From assembly GCA_020630955.1 (NCBI GenBank), contig JAHDIE010000006.1, positions 12,502 to 76,501 of the forward strand: DNA of 64,000 nucleotides, written 5' to 3'. Below are positions 53,539 through 62,144 of the stretch, one piece after another; the stretch's first letter is position 1; every line of letters begins with the position of its first letter. The notes beneath the pieces are model-generated. The model was not told the DNA's origin. It did no database searches and worked only from the letters and a program-made list of their open reading frames with translations. A program made the position numbers and the translations under genes. The stretch comes from Saprospiraceae bacterium. Its GTDB lineage: Bacteria; Bacteroidota; Bacteroidia; Chitinophagales; Saprospiraceae.

Positions 53539-53877
53539 TTACTTAAATACACTAGCTTTTCTGAAGTGTTTTACCAATAAGTAGTAAAACATAGCTCTGT
53601 ACTTATTTCTATTCTTGGCACCAAGAATTTTTACAACCTCTGCAATTCCATCATCCAATTTAGGACCATCTTTTAGTCCTAGTTTTTTGATTAAGAAATT
53701 TTTCTTAACTCTTTTAAGTTCTTCTGGATCACTTGAAGATACTTTTGAAGCATCAGCACGATATAAAGAAGGACCACATGCTTTCGCAACAGCTCTTAAA
53801 AGTTTAGAGTCAGTCTTAACTTTCAATTTTGAGAACTCTTTTTCGTAAGTAGCAATGCACTCGTCGAATTTACTCAT
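53539..53877 (-). CDS. DUF2853 family protein
   Basis: A 112-residue soluble helical protein with 'ACGPSLYRADASKVSSSDP' and 'KRVKKNFLIKKLGLKDG', the typical DUF2853 core, and a basic C-terminus. The family is widespread in Bacteroidota and Proteobacteria, with structures but no established function that I know of. Single gene with its own promoter and terminator. Confidence 0.9.
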   Translation of the reverse strand: MSKFDECIATYEKEFSKLKVKTDSKLLRAVAKACGPSLYRADASKVSSSDPEELKRVKKNFLIKKLGLKDGPKLDDGIAEVVKILGAKNRNKYRAMFYYLLVKHFRKASVFK

Positions 53878-53908
53878 TTGAAATTATTTTGTTAGTTAAT
53901 TAAAGAAT

Positions 53909-53916
53909 CAAATATA
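53909..53916 (-). promoter_or_regulatory. -7 element of the DUF2853 gene
   Basis: On the minus strand TATATTTG is an exact TAnnTTTG box 31 bp before the ATG at 53877. No TTG is found at the usual distance. Confidence 0.45.
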
Positions 53917-53992
53917 ATTAAGAAATTGTGATTAATATAAATTACATATCATTATATATATGTTATGGAATTCAACTGAGTAAAATAATTGA

Positions 53993-54736
53993 ATGGATTT
54001 AATTGAAAAAGAAAAAATAGAAATTGAATTTTGGAAGAAGAGCAAATACGAAAACCCAGATTCATTTAGTTTGGCAAACTTTCTTAACAAGTCTCAGCAA
54101 TTCAAAATATTAAATACCAAGATTGACAAACGAATACAACATATTAAGTCTTCACAAGATGTGCTAGAATTAGGTGCTGGCCAAGGTTGGGCCTCTTGCT
54201 TTATGAAAAGATGGAAACTTCCAGAAGCTTCATTTACGGTAACTGACATAAGTCCATATGCAATACAATCCATAAGTTATTGGGAAGAATTGTTTAAAGT
54301 TAAAATGGAAAATACGCTAGCTTGTAAAAGCTATGCTCTTCCTTTTGCAGATACTTCTTTCGATCTTGTGTTTTGTTATGCAGCTGCACATCATTTTGTC
54401 AAAATGGAGGAGACGCTTTCAGAAGTCCATAGGATTCTTAAGCCTTCTGGCAAATGTGTTTTTTTCTATGAACCGACTTGTTCTAAATTATTCTACAAAT
54501 TGCATTATAAATATGTAAACAATCAAAGGGAGGCAATTCCAGAAGATGTCCTAATTCCTCAAAATTTAAAACTTATTGGTTCTGCCTTAAATTTTGAAGT
54601 AGAACATTACTATGATCACAAATCTCAAAATACTTCTTCATTAGCTTTAGGCTTCTATTTCAAAATGTTAAATACTTTTCCATTTTTACAAGCACTATTG
54701 CCAAGTTCATCCGATATCATTTTTATTAAAAAATAA
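53993..54736 (+). CDS. Class I SAM-dependent methyltransferase
   Basis: A 247-residue Rossmann methyltransferase: motif I 'VLELGAGQGWASCFM' (about 55-70), the SAM-contacting 'TVTDISPYA', 'FADTSFDLVFCYAAAHHF' (motif II/III) and 'EVHRILKPSGKCVFFYEP'. This is the type 11/25 methyltransferase architecture, acting on small molecules or lipids; substrate unknown. It is 3 bp before the MOSC gene, so the pair is likely cotranscribed. Confidence 0.85.
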   Translation: MDLIEKEKIEIEFWKKSKYENPDSFSLANFLNKSQQFKILNTKIDKRIQHIKSSQDVLELGAGQGWASCFMKRWKLPEASFTVTDISPYAIQSISYWEELFKVKMENTLACKSYALPFADTSFDLVFCYAAAHHFVKMEETLSEVHRILKPSGKCVFFYEPTCSKLFYKLHYKYVNNQREAIPEDVLIPQNLKLIGSALNFEVEHYYDHKSQNTSSLALGFYFKMLNTFPFLQALLPSSSDIIFIKK

Positions 54737-54739
54737 ATC

Positions 54740-55525
54740 ATGACCATAGATCAAATAACCATTTATCCAATAAAAGGCCTTGGTGGCATTTCTTTATCAG
54801 AGGCCTATGCAATGGAAAGAGGATTTGAACATGATCGCAGATATATGCTTGTTGATCATAATGGAAAATTTTTATCGCAAAGAGAAATACCAAATATGGC
54901 CTTAATCAAATGCCATATTTCAAATAACCAATTAGAAATAAAATACTTAGATCAACTGCTAAATGTAGATCTTCAACAAGAAGATGGTGAATTAATTGAT
55001 ACAACAATATGGAAACATCAAGTAAATGCAATTGAAATTTCGAATGAAGCTCATGATTGGTTTTCGGATTTGCTCGGAGTAAAATGCAAACTCGTAAAGA
55101 TGAATAAGCAAAGCCATCGAAAAAAATCTTTGATAAAATCACCAAAAACAACTGATCTTAGTTTTGCTGATGGCTATCCATATTTAATACTAGGCTCAGC
55201 AAGCTTAGAAAACTTAAATCAAAAACTTCAGGAAGCTCTTCCCTACAACCGATTTAGAGCAAATATTGTAATAAGTACAAAGATAGCCCATCATGAAGAT
55301 GAACTGGACAAAATCCAATTAGGTGATTATAAATTTCGCATCATTAAACCTTGTGCTCGATGTCATGTTATTACCATCAATCAAGATACCGGACAAAGCG
55401 GTAAAGAACCTCTTAAAACACTTGCCGGGTATCGAAAAATATCAAATAAAATATATTTCGGAGCGAATGCCATCTGTTTAGAAGAAGGCCCAATCAGAGT
55501 TGGCGATAAATTAATAGAATTATAA
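54740..55525 (+). CDS. MOSC domain protein (molybdenum cofactor-type sulfurase domain)
   Basis: A 261-residue protein with an N-terminal beta-barrel MOSC-N domain (about 1-120) and the MOSC domain with 'NRFRANIVIST', 'KPCARCHVITINQDTG' and 'YFGANAICLEEGPIRVGD'. The Cys in 'PCARC' corresponds to the Mo-binding Cys of mARC/YcbX-like proteins, which reduce N-hydroxylated compounds. No ferredoxin domain is fused. The reaction is inferred from the family. Confidence 0.9.
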   Translation: MTIDQITIYPIKGLGGISLSEAYAMERGFEHDRRYMLVDHNGKFLSQREIPNMALIKCHISNNQLEIKYLDQLLNVDLQQEDGELIDTTIWKHQVNAIEISNEAHDWFSDLLGVKCKLVKMNKQSHRKKSLIKSPKTTDLSFADGYPYLILGSASLENLNQKLQEALPYNRFRANIVISTKIAHHEDELDKIQLGDYKFRIIKPCARCHVITINQDTGQSGKEPLKTLAGYRKISNKIYFGANAICLEEGPIRVGDKLIEL

Positions 55526-55530
55526 AAAAA

Positions 55531-55549
55531 GAGCGGCAAAAAACCGCTC
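55531..55549. terminator. Terminator between MOSC gene and htpG
   Basis: GAGCGG (55531-55536) and CCGCTC (55544-55549) form a 6-bp G+C-rich stem with a 7-nt loop. A run of A's before the hairpin gives a T-run on the minus strand, so it best serves htpG; on the plus strand the following sequence is only AT-rich. Confidence 0.7.
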
Positions 55550-55575
55550 CTATATTTTATATGTGCAAGCTAAAG

Positions 55576-57438
55576 TTATTTCATAAACTCTAAACTCTTA
55601 GAAATAAAATCTGACATTTCCTCCCCTTTCAACATATTCTGATTCAATTTTGCCAACATGATCAAGTAATTGGCAAAATCTTCCTTTTTTGAAGCGTCTC
55701 TCATTTTTAATAAACGCTCAGAAACAAGAGAATGATTACTATTTACCACAACATTGTATGTTTCTGGAAACATATTATTCATACCCTGAATTGCTTGCAT
55801 CTCTTGCATTCTTCTCATAAACTCTGGTTTGGTAATCATAACAGGATGGTCATTTTCTGATAGTGATCTTAATTCGATATTCAGTCCAGCTTGTTCTCCA
55901 ACAGCGGCGGTAAAGATAGACTTTACCTTCTCTTGTTGTTTTTCATCCAAATTAGATTTTTCTTCTCCATCTTTCTCTATTAATTTGTCAATAGTATCTG
56001 CATCAACTCTTGCAAAAGAAACATTTTCTAATTTTTGCTCAAGATGTTGAATAAAGTGATTATCGATGATATGATTGAAAACGACAACATCATATCCTTT
56101 TGCCTCTGCAGATTTGATATAACTATGATGTGCTTTTTCATCATGCGTATATACAATTACTTTTTTGTCGTACTTATTGGTTTGAGTATTGGCAATTTTC
56201 TCCAGATACTCGTCGATCAAATAGTGTTCACCTTTTGTATTACTTAAAAGAGCGAAATTTTTTCCTTTATCATAGAATTTTTCATCTGAAAGCATTCCGT
56301 ATTTTACAAAGACACCAATGTCATTCCACTTCTCTTTAAACCCTGCTTCATCTTTTTTATAAAGTTGTTTTAACTTATCAGCGACCTTTTTTGTAATGTA
56401 GGTAGTTATTTTTCGAACATTCGAATCACTTTGTAAATATGATCTAGATACATTCAAAGGAATATCTGGCGAATCAATTACACCATGAAGCAATAATAAG
56501 AACTCAGGTACAATTTCTTTCACATCATCAGTAACGTAAACCTGATTTGAATACAATTGAATTTTATTCTTTTGTATTTCTAAATTGTTCCCAAGTTTTG
56601 GAAAATATAAGATACCGGTAAGATTAAAAGGGAAGTCAATGTTAAGGTGGATCCAAAACATTGGTTCTTCAGACATTGGATATAGTTCTTTATAGAACGC
56701 TTTGTATTGCTCATCCTTAATGCCTGTTGGTTTCTTTTTCCAAAGTGGCTTAGGATTGTTAACTATATTGTCAACTTCTTTCGTTTTTTGAATTCTATCC
56801 TCTCCTTCTCCTTCAAAATAATATTCAGTTTTTGTACCAAATCGAATTGGAATAGGTAAAAATTTACCATACTTATCCAATAAACCTTGTATTCTATCCT
56901 TTTCTAAAAACTCTTTGCTATCATCTGAAATATGCAAAACAATATCTGTTCCTCTGTCTTTTTTATCAGCGTCTTCGATGGTGTATTCTGGTTCGCCATT
57001 ACAGCTCCATTTAACCGCTTTACTTTTTTTGTATGACTTGGTGATAACATCGACTGTATCAGCAACCATGAAGGCAGAATAAAAACCGAGACCAAAATGA
57101 CCAATAATATTTGTGTCATCTTTATACTTCTTCAAAAAATCATGAGCTGATGAAAAAGCAACTTGGTTCAAATATTTTTCAACTTCGGAATTATTCATAC
57201 CAATTCCTCTGTCTCTTATTGTCAGTGTTTTATTATCAGAATCAAGAATAATATCAATAGTCAAATCTCCTAGTTCCCCTTTAAATTCTCCTCGAGAAGA
57301 GAGCGTTTTTAACTTGCTTGTTGCATCTATAGCATTTGATACAAGTTCTCTTAAAAATATCTCTTGATCACTGTATAAAAACTTTTTAATGATCGGAAAG
57401 ATATTCTCCGTTTGTACATTAATTGTTCCTTTTTGCAT
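55576..57438 (-). CDS. htpG: Molecular chaperone HtpG (Hsp90)
   Basis: A 620-residue Hsp90: GHKL ATPase motifs 'ELVSNAIDA', 'IRDRGIGMN' and 'IIGHFGLGFYSAFMVAD' in the N-domain, 'LNVSRSYLQSD' in the middle domain, and the C-terminal dimerisation region ending in 'FISKSLEFMK'. Typical bacterial length. It is monocistronic. Confidence 0.98.
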   Translation of the reverse strand: MQKGTINVQTENIFPIIKKFLYSDQEIFLRELVSNAIDATSKLKTLSSRGEFKGELGDLTIDIILDSDNKTLTIRDRGIGMNNSEVEKYLNQVAFSSAHDFLKKYKDDTNIIGHFGLGFYSAFMVADTVDVITKSYKKSKAVKWSCNGEPEYTIEDADKKDRGTDIVLHISDDSKEFLEKDRIQGLLDKYGKFLPIPIRFGTKTEYYFEGEGEDRIQKTKEVDNIVNNPKPLWKKKPTGIKDEQYKAFYKELYPMSEEPMFWIHLNIDFPFNLTGILYFPKLGNNLEIQKNKIQLYSNQVYVTDDVKEIVPEFLLLLHGVIDSPDIPLNVSRSYLQSDSNVRKITTYITKKVADKLKQLYKKDEAGFKEKWNDIGVFVKYGMLSDEKFYDKGKNFALLSNTKGEHYLIDEYLEKIANTQTNKYDKKVIVYTHDEKAHHSYIKSAEAKGYDVVVFNHIIDNHFIQHLEQKLENVSFARVDADTIDKLIEKDGEEKSNLDEKQQEKVKSIFTAAVGEQAGLNIELRSLSENDHPVMITKPEFMRRMQEMQAIQGMNNMFPETYNVVVNSNHSLVSERLLKMRDASKKEDFANYLIMLAKLNQNMLKGEEMSDFISKSLEFMK

Positions 57439-57734
57439 GTTTGGTTCTTTTTATACTTTTTAGGCAAATACAATACCATCGGCAAGCTTGTGCCATAATG
57501 GCTTTACCGGCGGCAAATGTAAAAATTGTTGCTGAAAAACTGGCAAATAGCACTGACAACGGGTCAGGAAATAGGATCAAGAGGAAGCTAAGTAAGAAAA
57601 GTAGAATATTGACAAGCAAGGCTTCGTAGTCAAATATATGGGGTGTTCAGTGATTCAAATAAGCTTTTATTCTTCTGATTTATTTTCTAAAAATCGCGAT
57701 AAAACAAAAAAGATAAATATATAATGTCTTGAGA
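57439..57734. other. Gene-poor stretch upstream of htpG
   Basis: Two overlapping frames (one on each strand, 66-68 codons) cross 57419-57629, but neither has the look of a protein and both cover the htpG start. I see no recognisable gene, tRNA or promoter in this part beyond the htpG leader. Confidence 0.5.
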
Positions 57735-57787
57735 TTCTAACAGTTGAAAAGAGCACTGAAAAAGTGCCAAAAAACTGCTAGTTCCAA

Positions 57788-57859
57788 ATGTCTTTTTGGC
57801 AAGGTATTCGCAGACTAGTAACTGTTCAGATTACAGAAGGAGAGTACTTAAGTGATTAA
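57788..57859 (+). CDS. Alternative reading: 23-codon small ORF within the orphan transcript
   Basis: ATG at 57788 to TAA at 57857-57859 encodes M-S-F-W-Q-G-I-R-R-L-V-T-V-Q-I-T-E-G-E-Y-L-S-D. It is 11 bp before the terminator stem. Codon choice looks ordinary, but a frame this short in 170 bp can occur by chance. It is an alternative explanation for the terminator, not an addition to it. Confidence 0.2.
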   Translation: MSFWQGIRRLVTVQITEGEYLSD

Positions 57860-57870
57860 GTTCTTCTTTG

Positions 57871-57909
57871 GACCGGTTCATCGGGGGGTTCGAACCGGTC
57901 TTTTTTTTT
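57871..57909 (+). terminator. Strong plus-strand terminator with no upstream coding gene
   Basis: GACCGGTTC (57871-57879) and GAACCGGTC (57892-57900) form a perfect 9-bp stem with a 12-nt loop, followed by nine T's (57901-57909). On the minus strand no T-run follows, so it is directional. Confidence 0.88.
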
Positions 57910-57912
57910 CTC

Positions 57913-59256
57913 CTATTTTAGGTACTTTTCAATGGTTGGACACTCCAAATATCCCTCATCTAATTTTATAAAAGTCTCTTCAAGTTTTTCAGTGACCCAA
58001 TCAGCAAAGTATTTATTCTTTTTATTTTCTTTCGCAAGCTGTTGAATCTTTGCATAATCTTGTTCAAGACTGACCTTATGTGGCTTTGTTCGAGACATTA
58101 ATTTTATGATTCGATATTGTGTATCTCCTCTTGGTCCTGTAAATTCTAAAGGAACAGATATTTGTCCTACTTCCATTTCTTCTGTGGCAAAAAATATTTC
58201 AGGAGGAAGTTCAGATGTTTGGAAAACTGTTTTACCAGTATTTGGATTCTGTAATCTACCTCCATTATTATAACTCTGGGCGGATTCTGAAGAATACTTA
58301 TTGACTGCTTTGAGCCATTCAATTTCTTCATTTTCTAGCATTAATTTTACCGAATCAAGTTCCATTCTAGCTAACTCAACATCTTCATAAGTTACTTCAG
58401 GAGAAACCAAGATGTGTCTTAACTTTATCTTATTTCCTCTTCTTGCGATTAATTGTATGATATGAAATCCATACTCGGTTTCTACAGGTTCTGATATTTC
58501 ATCAATTTCTAATTGATATGCTTCAGCCTCAAATTCTGGAACATATGAGCCCCTTTCAGCAAATCCTAACTCACCGCCTAGAGAACCTGAACCAGGATCA
58601 TCAGAATGTTTTTTTGCCATGCTAGCAAAATCCTCTTCTCCATCCATTATTTTTTTCCTTACTTCTAAGATTTCTTGTAGTGCCTTTAATCTTTCTATTT
58701 CATTCACCTTTGGTGTGCCAATGATTTCTGCAATTTCTACCTCTGCACTTAGAAAAGGAAGACTATCTTTTGGTATGGTATTAAAAAAGTCCTGTACTTC
58801 TTGTGGAGTGATTTCTACTTCAGTCAATATTTGCTGCTGCATTCTTTCAGCCAATAATTGAGAAACCATATCTTCCCTTAAGTTTTCGGCCATTTCGTCA
58901 ACAGACATTTGATAATACTCTTCAAACCTTTCTTCATCTCCATTCATCTGTCGAAGCACACTACTTATTCTGAAATCAATCTGTGCATCAACTTCTGCAT
59001 CTGAAACAATAATACTATCCAACTTGGCTTGATGTACAATTAATTTTTGACCAATCATTGCTTCAAGTATCTCGCACTTTCCAAAGGCGCCTGTAGGGTC
59101 TTGGGATCGTGTGAAGGCATATTGAGATTCCACATCAGAAAGTAAAATAATTTCTGAACCTACTTTTGCTACTACCTTATCTATACTTAGTCTTTCTTGA
59201 CCAATTAACAATTGAGGGAACAAAGCAAGAATTATTATTAGTAATTTATTCATCAT
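57913..59256 (-). CDS. SurA-like periplasmic peptidyl-prolyl isomerase
   Basis: A 447-residue protein with a signal peptide (cleavage near L-I-G-Q, residue 19), an N-terminal SurA chaperone domain ('DKVVAKVGSEIILLSDVE') and two parvulin domains (about 175-275 and 280-390), with 'EIAEIIGTPKV', 'GSLGGELGFAERGSYVPEFE' and 'LRHILVSPEV' as the active-site blocks. It helps outer-membrane proteins fold. The second domain has the conserved 'NNGGRL'. Third gene of a parvulin operon. Confidence 0.93.
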   Translation of the reverse strand: MMNKLLIIILALFPQLLIGQERLSIDKVVAKVGSEIILLSDVESQYAFTRSQDPTGAFGKCEILEAMIGQKLIVHQAKLDSIIVSDAEVDAQIDFRISSVLRQMNGDEERFEEYYQMSVDEMAENLREDMVSQLLAERMQQQILTEVEITPQEVQDFFNTIPKDSLPFLSAEVEIAEIIGTPKVNEIERLKALQEILEVRKKIMDGEEDFASMAKKHSDDPGSGSLGGELGFAERGSYVPEFEAEAYQLEIDEISEPVETEYGFHIIQLIARRGNKIKLRHILVSPEVTYEDVELARMELDSVKLMLENEEIEWLKAVNKYSSESAQSYNNGGRLQNPNTGKTVFQTSELPPEIFFATEEMEVGQISVPLEFTGPRGDTQYRIIKLMSRTKPHKVSLEQDYAKIQQLAKENKKNKYFADWVTEKLEETFIKLDEGYLECPTIEKYLK

Positions 59257-59282
59257 TTTAATTATAACTTTTATAAGTTACT

Positions 59283-60110
59283 TTATTTATCGGAATAGGT
59301 AACTACGGTACTTTTTGAAATTGCATCTTCGTATAGTTTTGCTTTTTCACTTTCTAGTAAGCTCCTAGTTCTCTTATGTAATATTAATTTTTCAATTTGT
59401 TTTTGAACCACTGTTCTAGGCGCCTCATTTCCTGGTTTAAGTCTATCTTTCACTTCAATCATATAGTACATACTATCACGTTTTGAGGATTTGTAAAATC
59501 CTTTTTTGAAAGTGACTTCAGAAGCAATATTATTTGGTAGAAATGCCTCCAGTCCTTTATTGGTCACCCAAAGACTATCACTTAAGTGGTGCCAATATCT
59601 TTTCGACTTACATTTCTCTTCTATTTCCTCCCAATTATCTGCTTTCCAATTGTCTACAAATTCACTTTTTTCTTTGTAAGGAATTAGAATCATATACATC
59701 AGATAAGCTGGTTCTGCCAAAATAAAATCTGACCGATTAGTCTCATAATAATTATCAATTTCAATATCACTGATCAGTGTATCTAAATTGTTTTCTATTA
59801 AATAAGATTCATAATTGTGAGCCAATAGAGAATTTCTATAATCTTGTACCAAGGCGTCGATTTCTTTTTCATCTATCTTTTTCCTTGCTTGATTAATAAA
59901 CAAAGCCTCTTTGATCCACTTATCAATATGATGATTCACAATTTCGGCACTATCAGAAGGGCTAGAGTTGGGAGGAATCATTTCTTGAAAATCTTCATAG
60001 TAAAGCATTTCACCTGCCACCTTGACGATAAGCGTCTTTGTACTGTCCACTTTCGTTTCACAAGCAATACAAAAGAAAATGATAGCAAAGTATATCAGCC
60101 AAACTCTCAC
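59283..60110 (-). CDS. Lipoprotein related to SurA/parvulin chaperones, probably without a complete PPIase domain
   Basis: A 275-residue protein with signal peptide and lipobox F-C-I-A-C (Cys17). It shares the SurA-like N-terminal pattern ('IVKVAGEMLYYEDFQEMIPP', then a run of helices with 'KWIKEALFINQARKK') and a C-terminal helix, but the central part lacks the clear parvulin active-site blocks of its neighbours. It may be a chaperone-only member. Translation starts at GTG, 2 bp after the upstream stop. Confidence 0.7.
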   Translation of the reverse strand: MRVWLIYFAIIFFCIACETKVDSTKTLIVKVAGEMLYYEDFQEMIPPNSSPSDSAEIVNHHIDKWIKEALFINQARKKIDEKEIDALVQDYRNSLLAHNYESYLIENNLDTLISDIEIDNYYETNRSDFILAEPAYLMYMILIPYKEKSEFVDNWKADNWEEIEEKCKSKRYWHHLSDSLWVTNKGLEAFLPNNIASEVTFKKGFYKSSKRDSMYYMIEVKDRLKPGNEAPRTVVQKQIEKLILHKRTRSLLESEKAKLYEDAISKSTVVTYSDK

Positions 60111-60112
60111 CT

Positions 60113-62065
60113 TTATTTTTTAATTAGTGAGTCAAATACCTTTTGATTCAAATCAACTTTAAAAGTCTTTTGCAAATCTTCGATCCAATTTTTCTCCAAC
60201 AAGTCTTGATAATCCGCAATAATATATCCTCTAGCTTCTTTTAAAGTTTTGTGAGTTGGTGCAATCACAGATTTCACTTTCGTAAATGTGTGGGTATCAT
60301 CCTTACTCAATACTTTTGTCATTCCTCCGATTTTACCCCATGGTATATCATCGATTCCTTTGCTTTCCTTTTGTATCACTCTTTTACTAGATGTAATGAT
60401 TTCATTTCCATCTTTATTGAAGCTGGACATCAAGGATTGTAAATCATTCTTTTTCGCCTTCTTCAAGATTTTTGCTAACAATTTTTGATCATTGGTAGTT
60501 ATAGTAACATCTTCCACTTCCAATCTTTCGCCCCACATATAATTTTCTTTATTGGAGTTATAGAAATTTGTCAATCCAACAGAATCTTGACTTGCTTTGT
60601 CCCATACTTCCATTTTTGTTGCTTCGAACAATAAAATCCCTTCTTCATATTCACGCATTAAAGCTTTGAACTCAGGATATTTATTTGCCAAATTTGCTTC
60701 TTCATATGCCAGCATTCTTTCATCCAAATATCTTTCATACAAATCGTTAACCGACTCTTCTAGAGGGGCTGCCTTATTATAACGTAGTCTACTTTTAGTA
60801 TCCTTTTTACAATAGTTTGCGAAGTCCTCTAATTTTTTAGTGTAATGATCGCCAATTTTTAAGAGATCAAGATCTTCGATGTTTTCAGGAACTCTCCATT
60901 TGTAGGAATAAAAATCTTCATTTAGAGAAGCAATAAATTTTGAAAGAGCTATTTTATTTTCTTTGAGATCAACTTCTTTTATAATCTTCTTTACCAATCC
61001 CTTTTTAGCGGCAGCAAATCTTTCATCTTTTGATATTACTCCTTGGATTTTCCTTCTTCTTTTTGCTTCATCCAATTCTATTTTTTTAGAATGACGCTTA
61101 ATGATATGGTATCCAAATTGAGTTTCGATGGGCATTGAGTACTCATCATCACTTTTTAAATCAAAGGCTGCATCTTCGAATTTTTTATCGAATTTATTGA
61201 TACCAAAGAATCCAAGATATCCTGCCTTTGTATTGGTGTTTGGATCTTCGGAATAATTCATTGCTAGTTTTCCAAAATCTTGTCCTCGTTCCAATTCATT
61301 GTGCAAAGAGTCAATCAAGGTTTTAGATCCTTTGTTGGTTTTCTTAATAAGAATATGCGAAACTTCCATCTCTCCCCTAGCTGGTCGCTTTGCCAATACT
61401 TTTATAATGTGATGTCCCAATTTAGAATTGATAGGAGCAGAATAATCTCCTACAGCGGTATTGTACATTGCACTTTCAAATTCATAAAATCCTGCAGGAA
61501 GCATGGCCACATAAAATCCCAAAACACCTCCCTTTAGTGCAGATCTTTTGTCTTCTGAGAATTTTTTTGCCATTTCTCCAAATGCCTTCCCTCTCTGCAA
61601 TTCACCATAGATGGTATTGATCTTTTCAAGAGCAGCTTCCCTTTTAGGAACTGATGCACTTGAGGGACTAGCAACAAAAATATGAGCAACCTCAACATCA
61701 GTATTGCTTCTTTCGATGACCTCGTTGATTAACTTTTCAGAAACCTCTTTATCTACAAGATAACTGCTTGCCAATTGCTTCCTGTAACCTTCCAGTTCGT
61801 TCTGTAATCTTTTGACAGTATCAAGGCCCATTGCTTTTGCCTTTTCAACTTTTAATTTAAACTTCGTATAGAGATCTAAGTATTCTTCCAAACTTTGCTT
61901 AGAATAATCTGCATCATCCCCATTGTTCTTATTGTAGATGTATTCAAATTCGGAAACTGAAATGTCTTTTCCATTCACAGAAAACAACACATCGCCATTC
62001 TGCGCCCAGATTGTATTGGAAAATATAAATAAGCTAAAGACGAAAAGTAATGTATTTCTTACCAT
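60113..62065 (-). CDS. Peptidyl-prolyl isomerase with two parvulin domains (PpiD/SurA-like)
   Basis: A 650-residue periplasmic protein with a signal peptide (cleavage near I-W-A-Q, residue 22), an N-terminal chaperone region with 'VLFSVNGKDISVSEFEYIYN', two parvulin domains (about 120-225 and 228-330, marked by 'VEVAHIFVAS' and 'MEVSHILIKK', with 'GGVLGFYVAMLPAGFYEFE' and 'AGYLGFFGINKFDKKFEDA') and a long helical C-terminus. First gene of the chaperone operon. Confidence 0.92.
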   Translation of the reverse strand: MVRNTLLFVFSLFIFSNTIWAQNGDVLFSVNGKDISVSEFEYIYNKNNGDDADYSKQSLEEYLDLYTKFKLKVEKAKAMGLDTVKRLQNELEGYRKQLASSYLVDKEVSEKLINEVIERSNTDVEVAHIFVASPSSASVPKREAALEKINTIYGELQRGKAFGEMAKKFSEDKRSALKGGVLGFYVAMLPAGFYEFESAMYNTAVGDYSAPINSKLGHHIIKVLAKRPARGEMEVSHILIKKTNKGSKTLIDSLHNELERGQDFGKLAMNYSEDPNTNTKAGYLGFFGINKFDKKFEDAAFDLKSDDEYSMPIETQFGYHIIKRHSKKIELDEAKRRRKIQGVISKDERFAAAKKGLVKKIIKEVDLKENKIALSKFIASLNEDFYSYKWRVPENIEDLDLLKIGDHYTKKLEDFANYCKKDTKSRLRYNKAAPLEESVNDLYERYLDERMLAYEEANLANKYPEFKALMREYEEGILLFEATKMEVWDKASQDSVGLTNFYNSNKENYMWGERLEVEDVTITTNDQKLLAKILKKAKKNDLQSLMSSFNKDGNEIITSSKRVIQKESKGIDDIPWGKIGGMTKVLSKDDTHTFTKVKSVIAPTHKTLKEARGYIIADYQDLLEKNWIEDLQKTFKVDLNQKVFDSLIKK

Positions 62066-62108
62066 TTGAGATTTTATTAAACTTTAAAACTGCCCATTTA
62101 AGGGAGCA

Positions 62109-62116
62109 CAAATTTA
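62109..62116 (-). promoter_or_regulatory. -7 element of the parvulin operon
   Basis: On the minus strand TAAATTTG is an exact TAnnTTTG box 43 bp before the ATG at 62065. No TTG occurs at the usual distance upstream. Confidence 0.45.
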
Positions 62117-62144
62117 AAAAAATCCAACGAATGAAGGCCTGAAT

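Larger units (their letters stand above)
57735..57909 (+). ncRNA. Candidate structured small RNA with its own terminator
   Basis: A terminator at 57871-57909 can only serve a plus-strand transcript, since surA and htpG are both on the minus strand. Upstream of it several helices are possible: TCT-AACAGTT with AACTGTT-C-AGA (57735-57745 with 57820-57830), GCACT/AGTGC (57752-57767), TGCCAAAAA/TTTTTGGCA (57765-57773 with 57793-57801) and ACTTAA/TTAAGT around a GTGA loop (57846-57861). Not all can form together. No known RNA family is recognised. A 23-codon frame (57788-57859) lies inside. Confidence 0.4.

Noticed and set aside
57419-57629. Overlapping 66- and 68-codon frames on opposite strands upstream of htpG
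   Set aside because: Both cross the htpG start, neither resembles a known protein and no start signal supports them.
57638-57724. 28-codon ATG frame before the orphan terminator
   Set aside because: It ends more than 140 bp before the terminator and has unremarkable composition; the later 23-codon frame and the RNA folds explain the terminator better.
57886-57900. GGTTCGAACC resembling a tRNA T-arm
   Set aside because: It is part of the terminator stem and no acceptor, D or anticodon arm can be drawn upstream.
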